Source: Plantago ovata (Eukaryota > Streptophyta > Magnoliopsida > Lamiales > Plantaginaceae). From it: a DNA stretch of 64,000 bases. This document shows, one piece after another, positions 34,992 through 46,446 of this stretch. Both the position numbers and the translations under genes were made by a program. A model generated the notes under the pieces. The model searched no databases and had not been told where the DNA came from. It saw only the letters and a list, made by a program, of their open reading frames with translations. The first letter of the stretch is position 1. Each line of letters begins with the position of its first letter. Location of the stretch: the NCBI GenBank assembly GCA_028274465.1, contig CM051458.1, forward strand, positions 18,677,566-18,741,565, given 5' to 3'.

Positions 34992-36520
34992 ACCTTTGCT
35001 TGTTCTCAAGCAACTAAGCTAGACTCTAATACAAAAAACATGCAAGACACAAAATGGAGTTTCATGCCAAATAAAATGAACTAATCTACTGAATCTATCA
35101 AATAACATATGAACAAAAACCATATAAATCAAAGCATGAATATAGGTTGAAGAATACCTCGATTGACTTATACACATCCACATAAGCACTTATGTCAAGA
35201 CAAGATAGTCTCTCGTAACATTCTCTACCTGGACCTAGTCAGTGACGACGTAATGAAGCATGCTAAGATACGAATGGTTGTCCCCGTGCCTATGAAACTG
35301 AGGACTTACTGTTGTTCCACCATGTTAAGACTTTTCCTCAAAAGAGGTCGAACCAGTACTGACTCTCATCAAACGAAGGAGGGTTCCCTAAAAAAGATAA
35401 CACTCCCCTATTCTACCCATCTCTCAAGTAAAGTCTTAAGCTATTCACCACTTCCTGAATGGAAGGACGAGGTGGTCTAGAACAGATGACACTTAAGACA
35501 AAAAAGATAAAAAATAGAAATACACGATTACGATCATCACAAAAAATGGAAAATAAGACTCAACACTTTGCTAAACTGCTATTTGGATTTCTTTTTTGGA
35601 CCCTTCTTTGCTTTTTTGGGGTCTTTTCTTTTTTTCTTTTTTCTTTCCAGATTTTTTTCTTTTTTCTTTTTCTCTTTTTTTTCTGGAATTTTTTTTTCTC
35701 TTTTTTTTTCGATTTTTTTCTAGCCAGCAGAAGCATAACAAAGAGAAACAAAATGACTCACACGACTTCCCCAAACCTATTCGATAGAATAGGTTGGAGT
35801 ACAAAATTTACGGAAAAAGAAAAATAAACTCACGATACGAAAATGAAAAACAGAAACAAGTCTATGATGGTGTAACCCCCTCCCCAAACCTATTCGGAAG
35901 AATAGGTTATAAACAAAGGATCACACAACCTCACACTACCTCCTTCCTAGGCATTTAGCAATCTCAAATCATGGTGAAGACTTGTTGCCTCTTAGGTGCA
36001 TAATTACTCGGGAAAACAACCATAAGACCCTAACATGCATCATCCTATTATAAAGGCCTTCGTGAACCGCAGTAGAGAAAACACCACTAAGTGATGTCAA
36101 GACTACCATGCTTAACTAAGTGCAATACATAAATGTGATAAGCCAAGCGAGAAAAACCTCAAACAAATTCATAGAGATGAAGCATACGATTAATAGCATA
36201 GTTAGTTGATCTACCCAATAAAAAAGTTCAAAAAAATTCGGCAATAAACTCCATATAAAACATGCAAGACTATCCTAGGATGAATGTAGTGAAATGCAAC
36301 CTAAAAAATCTAAGAAAGCGGTAAACGTGCAAATGCAAATGCAAACAAAGAACAAGATACTAATCAACACAAAGCCAAACAATACTTAACATCACGGTTC
36401 ACATCCCATCCCCCTTACGATTCTTAAGCTAGCCCCTAGCAAAAGAGAATCAGTAATAAGAAGTGATACTAGATGTTACCGAACGGTTTGGCCTCGGTTG
36501 GCTGAGAGTGGACATGCGAA
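34992..36520 (-). other. Non-coding 3' region of element D
   Basis: There is no credible gene. A T-rich low-complexity tract (plus strand, about 35585-35735) produces spurious Phe-rich and Lys-rich ORFs. A near-repeat AGAATAGGTT with an arm CCCCAAACCTATTC occurs at 35768-35795 and 35884-35910. Long 3' non-coding regions are common in the Athila/Tat group. Confidence 0.7.
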
Positions 36521-36524
36521 AGGA

Positions 36525-37818
36525 CTAATCATCGGGATGGTAGTCCCCATAAAAGTCGCTCCACATGTCATTCATGAGCTCATTGGACTGACGTAGAGCC
36601 TCCTGCTGCTGCTGGATGAGCTGTTGCTGCTCCCACATGTGCTGCCTATCCTCTCGGCGATGCTCCTCGAATATCTCCCAATCGCGGTTGTGCTGGACAA
36701 TGTGCCTGTCGCATGGCCGCGTTGTTGGCATCAATTCTGTCGAAGCGGCTGTCGAGGTAGGTACGGAATTCAGAGAAGTCAAATCCTCTAGACCCCTGTG
36801 GTGCTCTAGGTGGTGCATGTGGCGCTCTATGGACAAACGGGATATCTGGGATAGGGGCTTCGCCAACATCGGCCTCCATAGCATCCTCATGATCGGAATC
36901 ATTTGGCTGGAATGGTGCTCCTACATCAGCAGCGGCAGCTGTGGGGTTCTTCAACTAATACCTGTTGAGATGCACCTCAATGGTCGAGGGTGAAAGGGCA
37001 GCGACCTCGCAATCCCCCTCCTCAATATCATCTACCCCATGATATTTGCAGTACGCTGTGATGAAGCTTGGGAAGATGAAATGCTTCCTCTTCTTTTCCC
37101 AGTGGCGCTCGTACTCCTCATACATAATGCGCCCTATGTCGATCTGATGTCCGTGTATGAGGCAGTAGAGGAGCTCGGCGTAGTAGGGCTGAATCCATGT
37201 GTCATTCTTCCTAGGGATCAAGTCGGAGATGCAAAATTTCATCATCACCTTAGCTTCAATGCTAAGGTCGCTATAACTGATCCGTCCAGGTTCTCCCCCG
37301 ATTTCTGGATATCGGTACTGCCTGTTGCAGATCACGTCTGTGATGTGTCTCCCTATCCCCCTAGAGGCCCTCGAATATAGGTAGGCGTGGTCGCTCCCTG
37401 TGAATTCTTGTAGCCCAAAATTGATGAATGAAGAGATGTACTCTGGTGTCCACGGTATAATCAGGCCTCGGACTAGCACCCCATTCTTCTCCTCGAGATC
37501 CGTGTATCCAGTGTAGAACTCTTGGAGGAGGCTCTCGTCGTAACCTTTGAACCTGTTGGAACTGTACCATGCCCAATTCCTTTGTGACCCCAATCGTGAC
37601 AGCGTCCTATATCCCGCTCTATCTACTGCGGACTCGGGAATGTCAATTCTCCTATCTGGGATGATCGACCTTCCTCCATCGGCCATTTCCACTTCTAGCC
37701 TTTGACGCACCTCTATCGCAGCTACAGACAACTCGAACAGATGGTGAGATGGTTGGGAGCTTGATGCTACTCCCTTCCCCTTTTTGCTAGAGCCGGCTCT
37801 CCTTGATCTTGGTGCCAT
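36525..37818 (-). pseudogene. Env-position ORF of element D ('putative plant transposon protein' like)
   Basis: The likely start is MAPRSRRAGSSKKGKG at 37818, just after a TTTGTAG that could be a splice acceptor. The globular part (about 37650-36990) has an EFYTGYTDL stretch, VRGLIIPWTPEYIS, a LLYCLIHGHQIDIGRIM helix and FPSFITAYC, the pattern I associate with the 'putative plant transposon protein' domain. A TAG at 36955 and a frameshift near 36690 interrupt it. Downstream, the readable parts are an acidic stretch, EFRTYLDSRFDRID and a Gln-rich coiled tail ending near 36525. No membrane span or signal peptide is seen. Its role is unknown, and 'envelope' is only a positional label. Confidence 0.65.
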
Positions 37819-37836
37819 GATTCCTACAAACAGCAA

Positions 37837-38958
37837 TTAGTATCTTGTACGATGCAAAATAGACTTATGCATATGTAAATATACGAGTGAACAAACGAGC
37901 AATATTTTCAAAAATCCAACTCCTCAAAAACCCAAAGCCTAGTCTAGCTAATTCATTACGCAACATATCAATGTAACTACTACAATAACATATCACATTA
38001 TGCTCTTGCTAAACAACAAATGCCTCGAATCACAAGGTTCGATCCATACCATAAAAATTAAAAATCTAGCATTAATCCTCAATTCCATCAATCATGCATT
38101 CTACCAATACATCCATTATTATCATATCAACAAACACATGTTTAAGCATGGAATGAAAGTAAGAGAGACATTTTCCTAACAAGACATATATCATCCAATT
38201 AGCAAAAATCTCAAATCATCAAACCAAGCCTAATTGAACATGTAATTGACAATGAATAGCGAATCTAATCACATAAAACATCAACCCATACATCATACAA
38301 GCCTAATTGAAGCATAAATCAAAAAATCCCCAAATTGTAAAAATTAGGGTTCATGTGATAATACCTCAAATCCGGAAATTGAATGAGCTAGGAAGAAATT
38401 TGTTCGGATAGAAAGGTAGAGCACGTAACGGGCTTCGATTGAAGCTAAAGAACACACAAAATGATGGAAAGATGAAGAAGTTATGAAGGTTTGAAGTTAT
38501 TTTGAATATGGAGGAAATTTTGGAGTTAGGAAGATGAAAATGGAGGAAAATGGAAAATTGGAGAAGAAATCCCCGATTTTTCTCTCTGGTGGCCGTGGGG
38601 CGGTTCGCCCCAGCTCTGGGGCGAACCGCCCCGCACGTCCAGAGCGCGCGCGCGCGCTCTGGACGTGGGGCGATCCGCCCCACATGGGGGCAACCCGCCC
38701 CCCACTCCTACGTGGGAGACGAACGTTTTTGAAATAAGAAAGCGGTTTTTAGTCCCCGAAAAATTATTTTCCTCGAAAAGTCACACTCGAACACATCATA
38801 GGCACATACGACACAGAACCGAACAAATTCGCATATGAGAAGCAAATAGTTCAAGGATGAATGCATGCAGAAAAGCAGTAAAGAAAGCGATAAAAATTCC
38901 GGGTTGCCTCCCGGATAGCGTCATTGTTTAAAGTCTCTGACTCGACTCCTGTCTTCGC
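37837..38958 (-). other. Stretch without ORF between gag-protease and the env-position ORF of D
   Basis: RT, RNase H and integrase would be expected here in an autonomous relative, but no motif of any of them is seen in any frame. At 38590-38703 there is a GC-rich hairpin cassette made of GGGGCGGTTCGCCCC-like units around a (GC)n run, the same design as in the LTRs. Confidence 0.75.
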
Positions 38959-41118
38959 CTATCTTTTCCTTCTGAGGGTACTAGACTTCCCCTTCACGAG
39001 TCTCCTTTCCGTGCCTCGATCCTGTGAATAAGAGTGAACATAGACGTTAAGACCACTGTAATCAATAGTGTTAGAAGTACCAGGTGGATCAGCCGGATCA
39101 GATATGGCGTGCAACACATGTTGCTTGCCATCCACTTCAATAGTGCAAGTTCTTTGGTAGATGTCCATCACGGAGCGTAGCTTAGTCAAGAATGTTCGTC
39201 CTAAGAGTATGACATCCCCCGTTCCTGGTGCTGACGCTGGCATAATTACAAAATCGGTGTAGACAGAAGCTTCACCAATCTTGACTAATACATTCTTCAC
39301 AACGCCTTCGGGTTTCACAAGGGATCCATCCGCCAGTTGCACAATAGCCTTATGCACAGTTAGTTCCCCAAGGTTACTCTTCTCGAAAACATTCAAATGG
39401 AGCACATTAGAGTAGGATCCTGTGTCTAGTGTGGCTCGGACATCTTCAAGCTCCCCAATCCCGACCTTAATATCGAAACTTTGAGGAAGTGGCTCGGGAT
39501 CCTCTTGCTCCTCTTCACTCTTGTTTATACCAAGGTCCTTTTCTTCTTCTTCGGCTTGTGGGGGCATTTCCCTCTTGCAACTCTCGCATTTAGCAACCTT
39601 TTTGATGGTGATTTCAACAGGTAGATCACCCACTAAGGTAATGGACATCGACTTCTCAGTGTTGCTAGGCAGCTTGCCTTGCTCCCTACTTGCTCCTCGG
39701 TCGATCAACTCTTGCATCTTTTGATGGGCAAGCCTAGTGCTCTCTTCCAACCTATCAAGCCTTGCCCTAGTCTTCTCAGAATCTTCTTCATAACGTTTGA
39801 GAAAACTTTGTGTGTGATCAACCATCTTTTGCAAGTTCTCCATCAGTTGAGCCGACTTCGACTTCGGTGGCTCCTTCGGAGCGGGGTTTTCGCAGTGGTC
39901 ATTACCATAGTTTAGCCTACTACGGTCTTGGTTAGGGCCATAAGTTTGGTTAGCCGGTGCATATCCTTGATTGTTACGGTATCCTCTTCTCCAAAATCCA
40001 CCTCGAGGATTCCTACCATCTTGTCCGTAGCTAACTTCTTGAGTGCCAAACTCCGTAGCAAAGGCTTCTTCTTCGCCTCCTCGAGCCCAGTTGCCATCAT
40101 CGTATGCCAGCTCCGATCTACACATATGAGCCCCATGCCCATAGTTCTTGCATATTCGGCATACTTCGTTCGAAACAGTTGTTCCGGTGGCGCTCTTGAG
40201 GACTTGCTTCAACTCGTTGGTAAAGCACTCGAATTGATCCCCATTCCCCCTGTACATAGGGGCTTCTTGAGTCGGTGGAGCTTCAGGTCCACGTCTCCTA
40301 ACCATTGCTCTTGGGTCCTTGAACTGCGAACCCTTAGCAAGCCTTTCGAAAACTGCCCAGACGGCTTCCACGGTTTCTTCCCAAATATTGCCTCGGCATT
40401 GGAAATCCACCACATGTTGGTTCTCGAAGGTTAGTCCATTGTAGAAGTGTTGGACTAAGTCAGAAAGTTCAAAACCATGGTGAGGGCACTTGTTCGTGAG
40501 ATCTTGGAACCTCTCGAACGCGGTGTAGATGGTCTCATCATAGTCCTGCTTGAATCCAGTGATTTGCGCCTTTAGCGCGGTAGTCAAGGTGTGAGGGAAG
40601 TATTTCTCCATGAAAGCTGAAAAAACCTTCTCCCAAGTGTCCAGCGAGCCTGCTGGTAGAGAACTCAGCCATGACTTGGCTCTGTCGCCAAGTCCCATAG
40701 AAAAAACCTTCATCCTCAACTCATCCGTTGTTATGTCAGCTCCGGGTCGTGGGAGTTGGTTGACGAAATCATCGATATCGTGCAAGTACCCCATCACATC
40801 TTCCCTTGATAAGCCATAGAACCTCGGAAGTAGTTGGAATGCGTGGTTCTTGATCTCCAGATCTCGGGTTGCAGACGAAAGAACAATCGCCGGTCCCCTC
40901 ATACGATCCTTGGTGGGTTGAACCCATGCCTTGAGTGGTCTATCTTCTGCCATTCCGTCGATTTCCTTGAAAAGACTGAGTAGAGATTCAGAGAAATCGG
41001 TATCCTCTATTTCCTCTAGTGCGCGCCTTTCAAGTAGTCGCCTTCTTTGGTGGTAGACTCTGTCGATCTCAGCAATTGAATCAGCAAGCGGTGCTCCTGC
41101 AGAACGTGTATGCGGCAT
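38959..41118 (-). CDS. gag-pro: gag-protease polyprotein of element D
   Basis: One open frame of 719 codons without stops. Residues about 85-230 form a retrotransposon gag domain (PRFYGLSREDVMGYLHDID, AKSWLSSLPAGSLDTW, FMEKYFP). A CCHC knuckle CRICKNYGHGAHMC lies near residue 320. A coiled coil with a Lys/Glu-rich linker follows. An aspartic protease begins near residue 560 with ATLDTGSYSNV and has the flap-like VQLADGS and the ILLGRTFL hydrophobic motif. The frame stops soon after the protease, and no RT follows. An intact frame in a pol-less element suggests either a young copy or selection for supplying or using gag in trans. The start MPHTRSAGAP is 147 nt past the PBS. Confidence 0.9.
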   Translation of the reverse strand: MPHTRSAGAPLADSIAEIDRVYHQRRRLLERRALEEIEDTDFSESLLSLFKEIDGMAEDRPLKAWVQPTKDRMRGPAIVLSSATRDLEIKNHAFQLLPRFYGLSREDVMGYLHDIDDFVNQLPRPGADITTDELRMKVFSMGLGDRAKSWLSSLPAGSLDTWEKVFSAFMEKYFPHTLTTALKAQITGFKQDYDETIYTAFERFQDLTNKCPHHGFELSDLVQHFYNGLTFENQHVVDFQCRGNIWEETVEAVWAVFERLAKGSQFKDPRAMVRRRGPEAPPTQEAPMYRGNGDQFECFTNELKQVLKSATGTTVSNEVCRICKNYGHGAHMCRSELAYDDGNWARGGEEEAFATEFGTQEVSYGQDGRNPRGGFWRRGYRNNQGYAPANQTYGPNQDRSRLNYGNDHCENPAPKEPPKSKSAQLMENLQKMVDHTQSFLKRYEEDSEKTRARLDRLEESTRLAHQKMQELIDRGASREQGKLPSNTEKSMSITLVGDLPVEITIKKVAKCESCKREMPPQAEEEEKDLGINKSEEEQEDPEPLPQSFDIKVGIGELEDVRATLDTGSYSNVLHLNVFEKSNLGELTVHKAIVQLADGSLVKPEGVVKNVLVKIGEASVYTDFVIMPASAPGTGDVILLGRTFLTKLRSVMDIYQRTCTIEVDGKQHVLHAISDPADPPGTSNTIDYSGLNVYVHSYSQDRGTERRLVKGKSSTLRRKR

Positions 41119-41264
41119 ACACTATCTGTAACAGACTAGGAAAGGTGATTAGAAACAGACTAGGAAAGCAGTATCAGAGAGAGAAAAAAGAAAAACTAAA
41201 ACTAGTAGAATTAGGAATCTAAAGCTGTAAATATAAACAAATTAAACAGAAAAAAGGAGTATAG

Positions 41265-41282
41265 TCCCCGGCAACGGCGCCA
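41265..41282 (-). other. Primer binding site of element D, tRNA-Asp type
   Basis: The minus strand reads TGGCGCCGTTGCCGGGGA three bases after the LTR end. This is the primer site known from Athila and Tat elements and supports the lineage call. Confidence 0.93.
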
Positions 41283-41285
41283 ATT

Positions 41286-42562
41286 TGATGAACGCGCAAA
41301 TGTCGTGCTCCGGATTCAGCAAATAAATTTGTTATTTAGCCAAAGGCAATCCACAACTACAACGAAAACCGTAGTGTAGCAGTAGAATGACTCGAGTGTC
41401 GTTCTCTCAGGACTATAACTAGCTTTATCAAATCTAATTTAGAATATAAAAACAGCAAACAGATAGCAAAGGGGGTTTCTAGCAGATAATGGAGATTGGT
41501 GATAGTATGGTCATTCTTAACATAACGGGTCGATAATCATGCATAAATTCCTCAGTCTTGCATAGAGATCTTTGAATCAATCTAGTGTCCTGTTGCAAAT
41601 ATTAAGCACTACGAAGATAATTGGTCTGACAAGTCAATCACTATTGTCCTAATATGTTCCGTAATTATTCAACAATACGAAGATAATTGGTCTGATGGTC
41701 GACAAGTGTCCTATCATGCATAATAATTAATACAACATACGAGAATTTAGGTTGTGCCTGATCAACAAATAAAGCAATGACACGGAGTATAATGCGCGAT
41801 ATAGCCATTAGCATGATTATCTTCCCTTCGCTAAGAATTCACATACTACCACCAACGATAAGTTTAGCTACTCATAATAGACATGCAATCAACAGAAATC
41901 ATAGAAGAAAACATGTTGAAAGAATATAATAAAATAAGTAGAATAAAACTGTAAGATACAAAGTTACCGAAGGTTGTCAATCTCCGGATGATTGCGGTCC
42001 TACGAGCTCCAAACTGCTATGAAAAAGTATCCCCTAAGCTACGGACACCTAGAACAGGCTCTGGGAAGTCCCTACCTAAAACTACAGAGAGAGGTGAGAA
42101 AGTAGGTCTGGAAAGATATGATTTTCGGAGAAAACTGAGCAACTATATATAGGCTTCGAAATACTGTGGAGCGGTTCGCCCACACACCGGGCGGTTCGCC
42201 CGGTGTGGGGCGGTTCGCCCCACGTCTGGGTCGGTTCGCCCCAGACAATTTCTCGCGGAATTCTGCGTTTTCGACGCGTTTTTGGATTTCTTCCCCTTTT
42301 CGGACTTGGTTTCTGACTTCTAGTAGCCTTCTAACCTCCAGATTCGGCCCCTAGACTCCAAATCCTATCCGGAAACCTTCAGATACTCCAAATAGGCTTC
42401 TGGAACACCAATTCCTTGTCAACTTCAATATAATTGCCCGGAAATCTTCGAATTTCAACCAAAACCTGTAAAATAAAATCTAAAGGGAAACGTGACACTA
42501 TTCTAATAAAATGCATTAAAATATAGCTAAATTAACATAGATGATAGCTAAAATAGGTGAAA
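41286..42562 (-). repeat. 5' LTR of element D, outer 36 bp deleted
   Basis: It matches 33722-34976, but the sequence departs at 42562, 36 bp before the expected outer end. Its hairpin cassette (42170-42245) has four units against one in the 3' LTR, which explains its greater length. The adjacent sequence is CACTA element E. Confidence 0.9.
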
Positions 42563-42735
42563 TTCTTATAAACCAAATAAACAAAAAAATAATCCAAAAA
42601 AATCATAATAAATGTACCAAAACCCTCCATACATATAATAATAGTCATACGTACAAAATACTAATCCAAAATAATATCATATTGTACACAGTATTCATGT
42701 AGAAAATAGTAAATAGAGTCGAAAAGGATAGGGGA

Positions 42736-45076
42736 TCATGGAGAGGTAGGTGGTTCCATCCCCAGCTTCTCATACACCTGAGCAAGCATAGTATCATATC
42801 GAGCCTGCTTCGCATCTAGCCTCTTCACCTCCTCATCCCTCTCCTGCAACTGAAGTAAGAGGGCCTGCTCTCGAGCGGAAGCTGCTGCTGAAGATGATGA
42901 AGATGTACCGGCACGGAACGACGAGTCGGCCTCGAGTCCAATTCAGGGACATCTGCTGCACTCCCCAGTCTCAAGCGACGGCCCTTCTCGTCTGGAGGAT
43001 TCACCTCGAGGAAAATGGCATTCATTTCCTAAACAGTGAGATCCTGATCACGAATCCTGGCCTCGTAGGCCGTCTGAAATTATAAATCAAGAGTATAAGG
43101 TGTTAGTTATGCTGTTAATTAGTTATGAAATCATCAGTATTTAATAAACACATGTATTGTTGAACTTACCGCAATTGCTGTGGCCTCGTCACACAACCAC
43201 TGTCCGTCCTTGGCCTTCTGAGATCTCTAGAACAAGGTGAATAGGAGACTCTCCTTATCCTTCAACTGAATGACACATGAAAGCATCATATACTTAGTTT
43301 TAAAGTTCGAAATGCAAGTAAATAACAAGTATAAGAATGATGAATTCACAAAGTTAATACACTTACCTTCTGCCTCACATGTATTGTCGCGATCGACTCA
43401 GAGCCAAAACAATGTGTCACCAGGGTACGACTCTCATCATTCGGCTGCTTCTTCCTGTTCTCAGTGTTCTGGTCAGCCTGCGCCTGGACTCTCTCGTTAG
43501 CCCAATACACCTTCCACGCCTCCCAAATTTCATCTCCAGGACAATCACCGGTACGTGGACGGCCCTTTGTATACAGTTTCTTCATGTTATGAACCATGCA
43601 CTTGTAAAGGGCACTACCATGAGAGTTGAAGCTCCACCAGAGATCCATCAGCAATACTTTCGGAAGGAAGAAATCTTTCTACACAATTACAAATAAACAT
43701 CGAAACACATACGTTGGTGAATACTTAAAAACATTCAATTATAACAAGGGGAAACAACATGTATCAAATATAACAAGAGGAAACAACATGTATTCAAGTA
43801 TATCGGTGACTAACATATCACCCAAGTTCAGTGGCTATCATACCACTCAAATATAGTGGCTAACATACCACTCACATATAGTGGCTACCATACCACTCAC
43901 ATTGTCCTATATTTTACTAAAACAATGGTGACTAACATATCACCCAAGTACAGTGGCTAACATACCACTCACACAAATGGCTAACATACCACTCACAACA
44001 CAAACAATTAGGTAACTAATGTACGATTATTAACTCACCCTCAGCTCCTCGAACAGCTCTCCCTTAATTTGGTCCGGGATGCAATGCCACTGGCTGCCAC
44101 CCTCTTGCGGTGGGATCATCATGTTCCGTATTATCCCACTGAGTACTTTGGCAGCGCGATCCCCATACAACCTGTGAAGAACAGGTAAGTCAGTAGTGAA
44201 ACCTTCGGTTAGTTCGGTATATATATATTAAAAGTTCGTAAATCAGTTAATGCCTAATACTTACTTCTCTCCATTGGGGTAAAGGACAGGGCGACCATTC
44301 CACATCAGACCATCTTCCGGCCTTTGAAAGGGACGACCGTCGTCTGGAACGTGGGCCCACGGGTCGTGGAGGGAGGAATAGGCAGCCGAGCCCCTACTCG
44401 ACCCAGGTGGAGTCCCAAAAACAGTAGGGGAGCCCTGCTGTGAGCCCTGCCCGGTGTCCTCTCCGTCGGTATCATCCCTCTGGGACTGCGGGGTCAGGTA
44501 TCGTGGCCTCCTGGGCCGTGGCATCTGCAATAAAAAGATCCGTGTTAGTACATACACAATTGAATATAAAACATGTAAAGTCATGAAGAGATAAAGTAAG
44601 GAACGACGCTGGACATTTGGGTGGTCACGCCAGTAGGCCTGCCAATACTCATGAAGGGGAGCTGGCATCCATTCCGAAGGCGGAACTCCCACAGCCAGTT
44701 GGTTTTCCAAGCCTCAAGTAGGATATCACCCAACGTAGGAACTGACATCTAATAATAATCAACCTAATATATAAGATGTAAAATCAGAGATCTAATAATA
44801 ATCCCCCAACAAACGAACTGCCTCACCATGATGATTCCACACCTCATATTTAGGGTCAAAACCATTACGCTTCAAATGGTCTACAACCACCGTAGAGGGT
44901 AAGTACTTACGGTTCCTACATTTCTTATGGTTGCAAGGACACTTCATCATCCCAGTACACAAACACTCGGGTTTCGACAATGCAAATTCGACAAATGCAT
45001 TGACCCCTTGTACAAACATAGGCAAAAGTATTACATCTGCAATCCTACTGTACATCCAAGTACGATCGGGATTCAT
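42736..45076 (-). pseudogene. CACTA transposase-type gene: transposase-associated domain plus Ptta/En/Spm (Transposase_24) domain
   Basis: Exons inferred on the minus strand: 45076-44792, about 44710-44611, 44524-44265, 44171-44039, 43678-43367, 43265-43170 and 43074-42736, several with clear GTAAGT donors and CAG acceptors. Exon 1 reads DRTWMY, GVNAFVEFAL, MKCPCNHKKCRN and YEVWNHHGE, the transposase-associated zinc-binding pattern known from TNP2. Later exons read LYGDRAAKVLSGIIR, GRPRTGDCPGDEIWEAW and HCFGSESIATI, the TNPA-like plant transposase family, ending in a coiled coil (ERDEEVKRLDAKQARYD) and a stop at 42736. Stops near 43230 and 43028 make it inactive. The catalytic TNP2 core is absent. 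Confidence 0.7.
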
Positions 45077-46029
45077 AATTGAATGCTAAACCTGGCCAAT
45101 GGAAGTTTAGTACATTGCGGCTAACGTTGTTTTTCATTTCTATTTTTAGGTTATTACTTGCCATTTAACATACTTGTAATTTAAAAAAAAAATTATATGA
45201 TTTATCATATTTTTATAAAATAACCACAATTCTTACCCATTTTTAATTTGCATTATACTTACAATATTTCTAAAACTTTTGACCAAATCTTTCTTCCACA
45301 ATATCAAATAAATCAAGAATGTAAGATTACAACTAAAAATACTTATAATACATACTCATTTTAATTTATCAATGAGTTCTTTATTTTTATACTTATAATT
45401 TTTTTTAAATATGACTACAAATACTTATAATACGAAACTATGGTGAAATTATCAACTACGATTAACCACTAGAATTTATCAACTTATATTTCGATTATAG
45501 TTATACATTTTCATTAACAACTAATTATAATTATGGCCGAATCCTACTACAACTCAATTCTAGGTCTCCTTTCATCCGAAACAAAGTCTCAACACTCCAA
45601 CTATCAATTCCTAAAAGAAAGTCCCAATTCCTAAAACAAATTATCAATTTCCAAAATACCCAATTCATCCCAAATCTATCAATTCACCAACCAAAACTTG
45701 TGCATCCCCCCTAATTTGAGCTACACAACATAATAGATACTAGTAGAATGCATATAAACCATTGAAATAGGAAAAAAATGAATAATACCCAAATTTAAAC
45801 AAGTTAAGGTTCGAAGTTAATACATTTGATTACGGATGAAAGGTTGAAAGAATCACGCAATTGACTAACCACCCTTGTTCGTGCTTGAAAGAGCTTCGAA
45901 ATGACTATAAGATTGATGGAAATGGTGAAGAAATGAAGAAGATATGGGAGGATGTGTTGTCGCCGGTGAGAAAAACGGGGAGGAAGCAGCTTCTCTGTCT
46001 GTGTTAATGTCTGAGACTCGCGTCTCAGA
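45077..46029. other. AT-rich stretch upstream of the CACTA gene
   Basis: No gene is supported. The 96-codon minus-strand ORF at 45804-46094 overlaps the subterminal repeats and has no family resemblance. The promoter and first leader of the element E gene probably lie here. Confidence 0.5.
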
Positions 46030-46446
46030 CATATATATTCGTTGTTTAGTGACGGATGGCTCATATGTCGGTAAACAGCGACGGATGGAGCCATCGGTCG
46101 CTAAATAGTGACGGATGACGTCATCAGTCGCTATATAGCAAAATCCTTTTTATTTTTTTTTACTGGGTCAACGCCTAGTGACGGATAATTCATCGATCGC
46201 TAAATAGCGACCGATAGACTTCATCGGTCGCAAAAAACAGAGACCGATGATTCATCCGTCGCTATTTAGCAACGGATGAGTCATCCGTCGCTGAACCTCC
46301 ACGCCCTACGTGCGCTTTATGGCGAACTGAGTTCATCCGTCGCTAGGGGAGTTTATCCGTCGCTAAAAGACCGATCGGTCGCTAAAATTAGGAACCGATC
46401 GATCCGTCGCTAAAAGTGGTTGCTGAAAGTGAAATTTCTTGTAGTG
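46030..46446. repeat. Subterminal repeats and right terminus of CACTA element E
   Basis: More than ten copies of ATCCGTCGCTA or its complement, in both orientations and often paired as hairpins, lead to the terminus TTTCTTGTAGTG. In CACTA elements such motifs bind the TNPA-type protein. Confidence 0.85.

Larger units (their letters stand above)
33722..42562 (-). mobile_element. Non-autonomous Athila/Tat-like Ty3/gypsy element D
   Basis: Minus strand: 5' LTR 41286-42562, tRNA-Asp type PBS 41265-41282, gag-protease 41118-38959, a 1.1-kb stretch without ORF, an env-position ORF 37818-36525, a long AT-rich 3' region, PPT next to 34977, 3' LTR 33722-34976. Reverse transcriptase, RNase H and integrase are absent with no relic seen. 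It is inserted in copy C gag after agtat (33717-33721); the partner duplication was removed by a deletion at its right end. Confidence 0.88.
42563..46446 (-). mobile_element. CACTA (En/Spm) element E, one end deleted
   Basis: The right end is ...TTTCTTGTAGTG at 46435-46446, preceded by a subterminal array of ATCCGTCGCTA-type repeats. The minus strand carries a multi-exon transposase-type gene. The left terminus with CACTACAAG is missing; a deletion joined its 3' side to the LTR of element D at 42562/42563. The right boundary is clean against copy C gag (46447). Confidence 0.85.

Noticed and set aside
35459..35827. Phe-rich plus-strand ORF and Lys-rich minus-strand ORFs near 35460-35830
   Set aside because: They come from a T-rich low-complexity tract in the non-coding 3' region of element D, with no domain and no support from other copies.
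38366..38737. Overlapping Arg/Pro/Gly-rich ORFs on both strands
   Set aside because: They read through the GC-rich hairpin cassette of element D and have no family resemblance.
45804..46094. 96-codon ORF upstream of the CACTA gene
   Set aside because: It overlaps the subterminal repeats and lacks any transposase motif; most likely leader or non-coding.
46030..46440. CRISPR-like array of short repeats
   Set aside because: The ATCCGTCGCTA units are in both orientations with no regular spacers and lie at a CACTA terminus, as subterminal repeats do.
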